Below are positions 1 to 6,969 of a stretch of 8,123 bases of DNA, in pieces; the first letter of the stretch is position 1, and each line of letters starts with the position of its first letter. The notes under the pieces are model-generated. The model did no database searches. It was not told where the DNA came from and saw only the letters and a list, made by a program, of their open reading frames with translations. The DNA is from UBA5976 sp037137575 (GTDB lineage: Bacteria; Actinomycetota; Actinomycetes; S36-B12; UBA5976). The position numbers and the translations under genes are program-made. The stretch lies in assembly GCA_037137575.1 (NCBI GenBank), contig JBAXKB010000048.1, positions 1 to 8,123 on the forward strand. Direction: 5' to 3'.

Positions 1-3000
1 GGATATAAGGTATTTCGCGCAATCGCGACAGTACCTGGCGCGCCTTCAGGCTTAACTGCAACTGCAGGTAATGCCAAGGTGTTCTTGAAGTGGACTCATG
101 TGCTTGGCGCTACAAACTACAAGGTTTACCGTGGGGCTACAGCTACGGCGATTACTACTTTGCTAGGTGGTGACACCACTAATGGTTATGTCGACTCAAC
201 TGCGCTAAACAACACCACATACTACTACGCAGTCAAGGCATCTAATGCTGCTGGTGACTCGCTTGACTCAGTAGCGGTAATAAGTAAGCCACTTACTACA
301 TCAACAATTTTGACCATGCCAGCACCGCTTCCAACGACTGCTGCAGCGATTGCCTTGCCAGCTACAGCGCTTGGAACTAGCACTGCAAATGGCTACACAG
401 ACTCAACTGCGTTAAACAACACCACGTATTACTACGGAGTTAAGTCAACAAATGGAACAGTGGATTCAGCAGTATCAGCGCTAGTTTCTAGCAAGCCGCT
501 TTCAACATCAACAGTGACAGCGATGCCAACACCAACCCCATCGAATGTCGCCGTAGCACCGAGCACTACTGGCTGCGCTGGGGCACTAGGTGTTCCGACT
601 ATCTCCTCTGCAACAGTTAGCGGTTCGGTAGCGACACTTAACTTAGCCTCTGATGTGACACTTGGCACTAACTATCAAATTTCCTTAGTGGACAGCAACA
701 AGGTTGATTTCGGTAGCCAGAAGACTTACTCCGGCAAAATTCTTACGTCAACGCAATTCAATGCCAGTTACATTTATTCGGGAACTGACCTAGGTGCAAC
801 GTACACAACACTGAACACCAAGTTCCGCGTATGGGCGCCCACCGCGTCAGCTATGTCGGTAAAACTTTACGACTCTGCTACTGCTCCAGTTCCGAGTACA
901 ACTGTGCCAATGACGAAAGATGTCAACGGTACATGGATTGCTACCGCAACAGGCGACCTCAATGGCAAGGTTTACATGTATGGCGTCACTGTTGATGATC
1001 GAACTCTAGAAACCATCGACCCATACGTGCGTGCCACAACAATTAACGGCACCCGTGGGGTAATAGTTGATTTAACCAAGACCGATCCAGTGAACTTCTC
1101 AACAGAGAAGAGCCCTGCGTTCAGTGGTCGGCCAACTGACGCTTCGGTTTATGAGCTACATGTTCGTGATTTATCTATGGATCCAACTAGTGGTTACCCA
1201 GATAATCAAAAGGGCAAGTATTCTGCTCTAACAAACTTCAACACCACTTATTGTGCATCGCCAACCCCTGCGCCAATTGCCCCAACTGGGCTAGCTGCAA
1301 CTGCTGGCAATGCAAAGGTATTCCTAAAGTGGACCAATTCTGCGAATTCGACTGGCTACAAGATTTTCCGTGGCGCATCAGCCACGACTGCAACAACCCA
1401 GGTCGGAACTTCGACAGTGAATGGTTACACCGATACAACCTCGGTGAATGCCACCACATACTTCTATTCGGTTAAAGCTTCGAATGGCACGCTAGATTCT
1501 GCCGCTAGTTTGACGGTTTCTGGTTTACCGACTGCGCTTGCTACGGCAACAGCAATTCCAGCGCCAGCGCCAACCTCACCGACTCCTTGGGTTTGCCCAG
1601 TGGCTGCCTCAGCTAAAACAGGTATGGGTGCCATCAAAGACCTTGGTATTTCGCATCTCGAGCTGATGCCGGTTTACGACTTTGGTTCAGTCAATGAAGT
1701 AACGCCAACCTTCAACTGGGGTTACGATCCACAGAATCCAAACGTTCCTGAAGGTTCATATTCAAGTGATGCCACAAACCCAACTGCGCGTATCACTGAG
1801 TTGAAACAAGGCGTACAAGCCATCCATTCAAACGGGATGCGAGTGGTGATGGATGTTATTTACAACCACGTGATGAACCCAAATACTTTCAGTGAAGAGA
1901 GTTTGGTGCCGGGCTACTTCTTCCGTACCGATGCATTAGGTAACCTAACTAACCAATCAGGCTGCGGTAATGATGTGGCTTCTGAACGTCCGATGGTTCG
2001 CAAGTACATTGTTGATTCAGTAAGTTACTGGGCGAAGCAGTACCACATTGATGGCTTCCGCTTCGACATCATGAGCTTGGTGGATAAAACAACTATGGGC
2101 CAGGTGATGACTGAGTTAAAGAAGATCGACTCAAGCATCATTGTGTTCGGCGAAGGTTGGAGCTACGATCCAACAAAAGCTCAGCTTTCTGCAGCTGATC
2201 AGTCTCGCCAGGCAAACGCTGGTTATACCGAGCTGCAGAGCATCGGTTTCTTCAACGATCAGATGCGAGATGGCATTAAGGGCGACACAGGCAATGACAT
2301 TTTGCCTGGCTATGTGAACGGCCTTGCTGGAAATTACATCAACCAAGTGATTAACGGAATCTTTGGGCAAACTGCAACTAACTTCAACACCGACAAAGCT
2401 AGTGCTCGTAGTTGGACTGCAACTACTCCTGGTCAGTCAATCAACTATGTTGAAGTGCACGATGGTTTAACGCTCTGGGATAAATTGAAAGCTTCTAGTT
2501 ATGCGGGTACTGATGCGGATAAGCAGAAGCAAGGTCGTCAAGCAGCAGCGCTCGTGTTCTTATCACAAGGCATGCCATTTATTCAGGCCGGCCAAGAGAT
2601 GCTTCGCACCAAAGGCGGAAATGCCAATAGTTATTCGCCTCCAGATACTGCAACAACAACTGCGGCGAAGTTGACTTGGGAATTATCGACATCATCATTG
2701 AAATGGAATTCGGCAGTTACCAATAAAGCCAATGTGGACTATTACAAGGGCCTGATTGCTCTTCGCAAAGCGCATCCACTTTTCCGTATGAATAGCGTGG
2801 CTGACATCAATCAGCATTACCAGTGGCTCGCGGGCTACGGCAACAACGCCCTTGGCTTCTTCTACAAAAACACAGGAAACGACAACAGCAAACTTGGCGA
2901 TACCTGGGAGCAGATTGCAATTGGGGTGAATCCAAATTCCACATCACTGACCATGACTCTTCCGTCTACTGGTACTTGGTATGTGGTGGGTAATGACACA

Positions 3001-3087
3001 GCTGTTGGAACGGCAACACTGCAGACTTTAACCAACACAAATAAGGTCACAGTGCCGGCTTATTCCACTGTCGTAGTACACAATTAA
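1..3087 (+). CDS. pulA: Secreted type I pullulanase (GH13), 5' partial
   Basis: Debranching enzyme hydrolysing alpha-1,6 bonds in pullulan, starch or glycogen, presumably outside the cell. The frame is open from base 1, so 1028 residues are visible and the start and signal peptide lie upstream; the GTG at 79 is internal. Order (residues counted from base 1): FnIII modules 1-178, T/P linker, N-terminal beta domain from about 192, CBM48-like domain with FRVWAPTAS near 275, then the catalytic domain. YELHVRD (384-390) and FNWGYDP (571-577) mark type I pullulanases. GH13 regions are DVIYNHV (618-624), GFRFDIM with nucleophile D689, FGEGW with acid/base E718, and VEVHDG with D821. An FnIII module (about 419-531) interrupts the barrel between YELHVRD and the next helix, flanked by C418 and C532. 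The C-terminal beta domain ends at VVVHN with no sortase or membrane anchor. malE follows after 42 bases with no visible terminator, so co-transcription is likely. Family call is firm; exact substrate is inferred. Confidence 0.93.
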   Translation, partial: GYKVFRAIATVPGAPSGLTATAGNAKVFLKWTHVLGATNYKVYRGATATAITTLLGGDTTNGYVDSTALNNTTYYYAVKASNAAGDSLDSVAVISKPLTTSTILTMPAPLPTTAAAIALPATALGTSTANGYTDSTALNNTTYYYGVKSTNGTVDSAVSALVSSKPLSTSTVTAMPTPTPSNVAVAPSTTGCAGALGVPTISSATVSGSVATLNLASDVTLGTNYQISLVDSNKVDFGSQKTYSGKILTSTQFNASYIYSGTDLGATYTTLNTKFRVWAPTASAMSVKLYDSATAPVPSTTVPMTKDVNGTWIATATGDLNGKVYMYGVTVDDRTLETIDPYVRATTINGTRGVIVDLTKTDPVNFSTEKSPAFSGRPTDASVYELHVRDLSMDPTSGYPDNQKGKYSALTNFNTTYCASPTPAPIAPTGLAATAGNAKVFLKWTNSANSTGYKIFRGASATTATTQVGTSTVNGYTDTTSVNATTYFYSVKASNGTLDSAASLTVSGLPTALATATAIPAPAPTSPTPWVCPVAASAKTGMGAIKDLGISHLELMPVYDFGSVNEVTPTFNWGYDPQNPNVPEGSYSSDATNPTARITELKQGVQAIHSNGMRVVMDVIYNHVMNPNTFSEESLVPGYFFRTDALGNLTNQSGCGNDVASERPMVRKYIVDSVSYWAKQYHIDGFRFDIMSLVDKTTMGQVMTELKKIDSSIIVFGEGWSYDPTKAQLSAADQSRQANAGYTELQSIGFFNDQMRDGIKGDTGNDILPGYVNGLAGNYINQVINGIFGQTATNFNTDKASARSWTATTPGQSINYVEVHDGLTLWDKLKASSYAGTDADKQKQGRQAAALVFLSQGMPFIQAGQEMLRTKGGNANSYSPPDTATTTAAKLTWELSTSSLKWNSAVTNKANVDYYKGLIALRKAHPLFRMNSVADINQHYQWLAGYGNNALGFFYKNTGNDNSKLGDTWEQIAIGVNPNSTSLTMTLPSTGTWYVVGNDTAVGTATLQTLTNTNKVTVPAYSTVVVHN
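22..345 (+). repeat. Complete FnIII module A (within pullulanase)
   Basis: Encodes about 108 residues with the bacterial FnIII pattern: SGLTATAGNAKVFLKW, NYKVYRG, NGYVDSTALNNTTYYYAVKASN, ending in a T/P-rich tail. It resembles the module at 1255-1593 in protein and DNA. It is preceded directly by GYKVFRA, the middle of another FnIII domain, and followed by a second half-module, so it appears to be inserted into a host FnIII domain. Boundaries are approximate. Confidence 0.7.
346..534 (+). repeat. C-terminal half of a second FnIII module
   Basis: Encodes only the second half of an FnIII domain (GTSTANGYTDSTALNNTTYYYGVKSTN...SSKPLSTSTV), lacking the GLTATAGNAKVFLKW and GYKVYRG strands. Bases 388-447 match 181-240 at about four positions in five, with a 26-base block (400-425 versus 193-218) differing at one base. 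It leads into a PTPTPS linker. The missing first half may be the GYKVFRA stub at bases 1-21, with module A lying between the two halves. Confidence 0.7.
1255..1593 (+). repeat. FnIII module inserted in the GH13 catalytic domain
   Basis: About 113 residues: a TPAP linker, then PTGLAATAGNAKVFLKW, GYKIFRGAS, NGYTDTTSVNATTYFYSVKASNG, and a PAPAPTSPTP linker. It lies between KGKYSALTNFNTTYC and CPVAASAKTGMGAIKDLGI, which in ordinary type I pullulanases are nearly continuous (KGKY...TGT...GL..LKELG). The ends are marked by cysteine codons 1252-1254 and 1594-1596. Clear sequence kinship with the modules at the start of the window. Confidence 0.8.
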
Positions 3088-3113
3088 TCAATAGAGACAG
3101 AACATTTTCAAGT

Positions 3114-3120
3114 GAAGGGG
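3114..3120 (+). promoter_or_regulatory. Shine-Dalgarno site fixing the malE start
   Basis: GAAGGGG lies 9 bases before ATG 3130 and so supports that start. The upstream in-frame GTG at 3112 has no purine-rich site before it and itself overlaps this element. Confidence 0.6.
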
Positions 3121-3129
3121 ACGATTCGG

Positions 3130-4344
3130 ATGAATAGAGTCACGAAAGCGACTTTGGGCACGACCTTGGTTTCTGCATTAGTTTGGGCGATGCTGATTGT
3201 TAGTCCATCACAAGCATCGGGCAAGCAGGTTGTCATTTGGTGTGACAACGCTCGCGTTGCCATCATCAAGATGTGGGCCACCTCGAACGCAAACACTCTG
3301 GGAACGATCAAGGTTGTTGGACAAGACAATGTGAAGTCGAGCCTAAAGACAGTTCGCGGAATTGATGCCCCTGACATCATTATTGGTGCTCACGACTGGA
3401 TTGGCGCGCTTAAGGCTGACGGAAAAATTCAGCCGGTAGTACTTCCGCCAACAGCGAAGTTTGATGCAAAAGTAAAAGCAGCTTTCCAAATAAGTGGCCG
3501 TCAGTATGGCGTGCCGATGCAAACTGAAAATGTTGCCCTGTTCCGTAATACCAAGCTTGTACCAAATGCACCTAAGACTTTTGCTGAATTAGAGCGAGTT
3601 GCACTTGCGCTTAAAAAGAGAAAAGGATCTGATCGTAACTTCATCCCATTTGCGGTACCGCAGGGTACTGGAGGCGATGCGTATCACATGTATCCACTAT
3701 TCAGTGGGCTAGGCGGCTACTTCTTCGGTGGCGATTCTTTGAAGTGGAACACCAACGATGTTGGCGTAGCAAATTCTAAGTTCATTAAGAACTCCCCAAT
3801 CATCGACAGATGGTACAAAGAAGGTTTAATTAAAGCCTCGGTAAGCGCTGATATTGCCCTTAATTCATTCACGGGTGGCAATGCTCCGTTCTATATAACC
3901 GGTCCTTGGAACCTAGGAAAAATTCGATCTTCGGGAGTCTCTTACGCAATTACGCCTATTCCAACGATCGTTCAAGGCATCAAGCCAGTTCCACTGATTG
4001 GGGTTCAGGGCGCGATGTTGACTTCCTGGTCGACAAGCCATGGCGTTGCTATCCCATCGAAGAAAATCCTGGCTGCATTAGCGGGTAAAGATGCTCAGTT
4101 ATTCATTTCTAATTTGATGCTTCGGACCCCAGCTAACTTGCAGGCACTTGCGCAATTTGCTCGTCCTGGTGCAACAGAATTTCAACAAGCAGGGCGCGGC
4201 GGTGTGCCGATGCCTGCAATGACTGCAATGAATGCTGTTTGGGCATCAGTTGGTACCGCCTGGGTTAAGTCAACATCGGGTGCATCTAAGGCGGCTCCGG
4301 CGTTCAAATCGGCCGCGGTCGTAGTTCAAAAAGCCGTCAAGTAA
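3130..4344 (+). CDS. malE: Maltose/maltodextrin ABC transporter substrate-binding protein
   Basis: Extracytoplasmic maltodextrin receptor delivering ligand to MalFG; 404 residues from ATG 3130, a usual MalE length. An N-terminal export signal is visible: NRVTK, a hydrophobic core at about 7-24, then a probable signal peptidase I site S27-Q28-A29. Family features include the first strand VVIWCDNAR, the PMQTENVALFRNTKLVPNAPKTFAEL segment (split here around residues 130-155), PFAVPQGTGGDAYHMYPLFSGLGGYFF-like lobe sequence, FYITGPWNLG and a GVPMPAM...AVW C-terminal region, all typical of SBP family 1 maltodextrin binders. No lipobox cysteine follows the signal; the only cysteine, C38, lies after VIW and does not fit a lipobox. 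It is probably co-transcribed with the upstream pullulanase (42-base gap) and followed by a hairpin that separates it from malF. Family call is firm; the exact oligosaccharide preference cannot be read from sequence. Confidence 0.93.
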   Translation: MNRVTKATLGTTLVSALVWAMLIVSPSQASGKQVVIWCDNARVAIIKMWATSNANTLGTIKVVGQDNVKSSLKTVRGIDAPDIIIGAHDWIGALKADGKIQPVVLPPTAKFDAKVKAAFQISGRQYGVPMQTENVALFRNTKLVPNAPKTFAELERVALALKKRKGSDRNFIPFAVPQGTGGDAYHMYPLFSGLGGYFFGGDSLKWNTNDVGVANSKFIKNSPIIDRWYKEGLIKASVSADIALNSFTGGNAPFYITGPWNLGKIRSSGVSYAITPIPTIVQGIKPVPLIGVQGAMLTSWSTSHGVAIPSKKILAALAGKDAQLFISNLMLRTPANLQALAQFARPGATEFQQAGRGGVPMPAMTAMNAVWASVGTAWVKSTSGASKAAPAFKSAAVVVQKAVK

Positions 4345-4378
4345 AGGCAAGATTTTTAGGATCAAGATTCTAGATTTT

Positions 4379-4420
4379 GATTGTGGGTGCGGGTATTCTC
4401 GTACCCACAATCAGTTTTTT
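4379..4420 (+). terminator. Intrinsic terminator or attenuating hairpin between malE and malF
   Basis: GATTGTGGGT (4379-4388) and ACCCACAATC (4403-4412) form a perfect 10-bp stem, extendable by three inner pairs (one G-T) with an 8-base loop, followed by AG and six T (4415-4420). An outer AGATTC (4365-4370) / GAATCT (4421-4426) pairing is also possible. It lies inside an otherwise continuous malE-malF-malG run, and no convincing promoter is visible between it and malF, so partial read-through is the likely function. The rest of the gap 4345-4458 holds only the malF ribosome binding site. Confidence 0.8.
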
Positions 4421-4458
4421 GAATCTAGTAAGTAGTAACCAGAATTGAGAGGAATTTT

Positions 4459-6000
4459 GTGTTTGGTTTAGTGGCGCGCATCTTGATTCTGGGCATCCTC
4501 GATGCGTTAGCAGTTGCGTCAATTCCACGAGTACTTAACCAGCATGACCTTTTAGTTACGATTATTTTCTTCACTGTTTTCATCGCACTAAACATTGTCT
4601 ATTTCTGGCCAAAGGCAAAGGCTTCACGGTGGCTAGCACCGGGTACAACGTTGTTGGCTATTTTTGTCATTATCCCAATCATCATCAATGTGGCACTTGC
4701 TGGAACTAATAGTGCAACTGGTCATGATGGAACTCGTGCTGAGGCAATCACAGCAACTGTAAACAGTTCGTTGCAACAAGATGACGATGGAATCTATTAC
4801 GACATAGTTGCGGTACACAAAGGTACCGAGCTTGGTTTAGTTCTTACTAATGCGATTACTAATAACGTTTCGTTTGGCACATCCGCTGGAAATACTGCTA
4901 TTGCAAATCCGAAAAAACTTCCTGATGGCTCAATCGCTCCACCAGCAGGATGGGATGCTTACGGTACTAGCGATGCCGAGCTTCAAATTCAGATCGATTT
5001 TGTTAGTGCGTTGCCGGGCCAACAGTTCGCGGTACCAAATGGCGGAAACAAGTACATTGTTTGGGACGGTTCTAACAACCCCTATAACGCAACAGCTCTA
5101 GTGGTTTATGACAAAAATAAAGACCGGCTAGTTGATACCGCAACTGGATATGTATACGGCGAATCTAATGGTTCATTTATTGGCCCAGATGGCCAGGACA
5201 TGACGCGTGACCAGTCTTGGGTTGGTTGGCAAACTTGGGTTGGGCTAGACAACTTCACCAAGATTTACACAGATAAAGATATTCAGTCAGCATTCGTAAA
5301 GATTTTACTTTGGAACATCGCCTTCGCAATTTTGGCGGTATTTACTTCATTCGTAATTGGCCTAGCGTTAGCGCTCACATTGAATCATCCGCGAATGAAA
5401 ATGCGTCGCACTATGCGCTCGCTGTTAATCATTCCTTATGCAGTGCCGGGTATCGTCGCCGTTTCTGTCTGGGCAGGCATGCTCAATGATGATTATGGCT
5501 TTATCAACGGAATGTTTGGCACGAACATCCGCTGGTTGATGGATCCAACCTGGGCTAAGGTCTCCGTCTTACTAGTAAATCTTTGGATGGCCTTCCCATA
5601 CTTCTTCCTAATCACAACAGGTGCATTGCAGTCCATTCCGACTGAATATTTTGAAGCTGCAGAAGTCGACGGAGCAAGTCCGCTGCAAGTACTCAGCAAA
5701 ATCAAACTACCGCTCTTGCTGCTTCCACTAACCCCGTTGATGATTGGCTCGCTGGCTTACAACTTCAATAACTTTATGAATATCTATTTGCTCACCGGCG
5801 GCGGGCCGTTCACAGGCAACGATCCAAATGCTGGGGATACAGATATTTTGCTGAGTTACACCTGGAAAATGGCGTTTAACTCTGGCTCGGGTCAGCAGTT
5901 TGGTTTAGCTTGTGCGATTTCGGTTCTAATCTTTTTCTTCATTGCGCCAATCTCCATCTATGGGTTCAAGCGCGCGCAGTCGTCTGAGAACATGAGCTAG
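4459..6000 (+). CDS. malF: Maltodextrin ABC transporter permease MalF, long form with P2-like loop
   Basis: Membrane permease pairing with MalG to import maltodextrins. The GTG start is supported by GAGAGGA (4447-4453) five bases upstream. At 513 residues it is close to E. coli MalF (514). Three N-terminal membrane segments are visible (about 4-22, 31-50, 60-82), then a hydrophilic extracytoplasmic stretch of about 83-260 corresponding to the E. coli P2 loop that contacts MalE. The permease core follows: VGLDNFTKIYTDKDIQ (261-276), TM4 about 280-308, IIPYAVPGIVAV, and the EAA loop E399-A-A...G405...I-x-L-P (415-418), which docks the ATPase. FNFNNFMNIYLLTGGGP and YTWKMAFNSGSGQQFGLA match E. 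coli MalF closely from memory. It lies 114 bases after malE, behind a terminator-like hairpin, and 9 bases before malG. Confidence 0.93.
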   Translation: MFGLVARILILGILDALAVASIPRVLNQHDLLVTIIFFTVFIALNIVYFWPKAKASRWLAPGTTLLAIFVIIPIIINVALAGTNSATGHDGTRAEAITATVNSSLQQDDDGIYYDIVAVHKGTELGLVLTNAITNNVSFGTSAGNTAIANPKKLPDGSIAPPAGWDAYGTSDAELQIQIDFVSALPGQQFAVPNGGNKYIVWDGSNNPYNATALVVYDKNKDRLVDTATGYVYGESNGSFIGPDGQDMTRDQSWVGWQTWVGLDNFTKIYTDKDIQSAFVKILLWNIAFAILAVFTSFVIGLALALTLNHPRMKMRRTMRSLLIIPYAVPGIVAVSVWAGMLNDDYGFINGMFGTNIRWLMDPTWAKVSVLLVNLWMAFPYFFLITTGALQSIPTEYFEAAEVDGASPLQVLSKIKLPLLLLPLTPLMIGSLAYNFNNFMNIYLLTGGGPFTGNDPNAGDTDILLSYTWKMAFNSGSGQQFGLACAISVLIFFFIAPISIYGFKRAQSSENMS

Positions 6001-6004
6001 GGGA
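5999..6004 (+). promoter_or_regulatory. malG ribosome binding site overlapping the malF stop codon
   Basis: AGGGGA begins within the TAG stop of malF (5998-6000) and ends five bases before ATG 6010. Overlap of stop and Shine-Dalgarno site suggests that malG translation is coupled to malF, which would keep the two permease subunits near 1:1. Confidence 0.65.
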
Positions 6005-6009
6005 TAGAC

Positions 6010-6969
6010 ATGTCGACAAATACCAGAGCCCGCAGGGTTGCGCAGAAGCCAAGCAAGAAAAAAGTTGTGAGCATCAATCAACGCGGAACAGTTTGGTGGC
6101 GCTACATTGTTGGGTTAATTGCGATTAGTTTCTCGCTATTCCCAGTGTTATTTGTGCTTTCAACCGCCTTCAACTCACTTGGAATTCTTGACGGCACACA
6201 CTTAATTCCGCAGCACTATGGTTTGGACAATTTCCGACACTTGTTTGTTGACTTTAAAGATCCGAATTCAGATCCAACTTTGCCAGCCTCGCACCCACCG
6301 TTTTGGTCTTGGTACCGCAACTCACTTTTGTTGTCTGTAACTGCTGCCTTCCTTCAGTGTGTGATTGCCGCATATGCTGCATTCGCTTTTAGCCGTTTAC
6401 GGTTTAAAGGTAGAAAGGCAACAATCAGCGGGCTATTAATAATTCAGATGTTCCCGCAAGCTCTCGGTCTTGTGGCATTGATTAAAGTTGCTCAGCGACT
6501 TGGTGCTATTTGGCCAGGTGTTGATCAAAACACTTACTTGGGCTTGTTGCTCATCTATTTGGGCGGCGCAATGGGATTCAACGCTTACCTAATCAAAGGC
6601 TATTTTGACACAATTCCGATTGAATTAGATGAAGCCGCAACTATTGATGGCGCCACTCCCGCACAGATTTTCTTCAAGATTCTTCTGCCGCTGTCCGCAC
6701 CGATTCTTGCTGTCGTTGCGCTACTTTCATTTATTGGGTTGATTAACGATTTCTTGTTAGTTCAAACCTTCTTGACCTTAACTGGCAGCGACGATACCCG
6801 AAATACTCTGGCAACTGGTTTGCACACATTGGTCGGCGATCCACGTTCGTCAAACTGGGGAGTATTCGCAGCGGGCGCGTTGCTGGCAAGTATTCCGATG
6901 GTTATCTTGTTCCAGTTCTTACAGCGATATATCGTGGGCGGCTTGACGTCAGGTTCAGTAAAAGGCTAA
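6010..6969 (+). CDS. malG: Maltodextrin ABC transporter permease MalG
   Basis: Second transmembrane subunit of the maltodextrin importer, 319 residues (E. coli MalG has 296; the extra length is mainly a basic N-terminal tail, RARRVAQKPSKKK). The first membrane segment is about 29-52 (WWRYIVGLIAISFSLFPVLF and following). The EAA loop reads DEAATIDGATPAQ with E208, G214 and I-L-L-P at 224-227, the docking site for the nucleotide-binding subunit. The following LPLSAPILAVVALLSFI and the C-terminal GGLTSGSVKG agree well with E. coli MalG as remembered, including the conserved tail. The start codon has a well-placed AGGGGA overlapping the malF stop. No malK-type ATPase follows; the downstream gene is a starch-binding secreted protein after a 213-base gap. 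Confidence 0.94.
   Translation: MSTNTRARRVAQKPSKKKVVSINQRGTVWWRYIVGLIAISFSLFPVLFVLSTAFNSLGILDGTHLIPQHYGLDNFRHLFVDFKDPNSDPTLPASHPPFWSWYRNSLLLSVTAAFLQCVIAAYAAFAFSRLRFKGRKATISGLLIIQMFPQALGLVALIKVAQRLGAIWPGVDQNTYLGLLLIYLGGAMGFNAYLIKGYFDTIPIELDEAATIDGATPAQIFFKILLPLSAPILAVVALLSFIGLINDFLLVQTFLTLTGSDDTRNTLATGLHTLVGDPRSSNWGVFAAGALLASIPMVILFQFLQRYIVGGLTSGSVKG

Noticed and set aside
79..81. GTG at 79 as the start of the pullulanase
   Set aside because: The frame is open to base 1 and encodes FnIII-like sequence before it; the GTG is the valine in NAKVFLKW, and no signal peptide or ribosome binding site accompanies it.
432..668. Minus-strand open frame opposite the pullulanase linker
   Set aside because: It is a low-complexity T/A/V-rich product arising from the reverse of a T/S/A-rich coding stretch; no sign of a gene.
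1..1600. Repeats considered as a CRISPR array or mobile element
   Set aside because: The repeats are in-frame, diverged protein modules of about 100 codons with no regular spacers, terminal inverted repeats or transposase.
3112..3114. GTG at 3112 as the malE start
   Set aside because: No Shine-Dalgarno site precedes it, whereas ATG 3130 has GAAGGGG nine bases upstream and begins a normal signal peptide.
3241..3243. C38 of MalE as a lipoprotein cysteine
   Set aside because: The preceding residues VVIW do not form a lipobox, and the cysteine aligns with the first strand of the mature fold.
3108..3380. Minus-strand open frame of 90 codons opposite malE
   Set aside because: It lies opposite the well-supported malE signal and first domain, and its translation shows no recognisable family or ribosome binding site.
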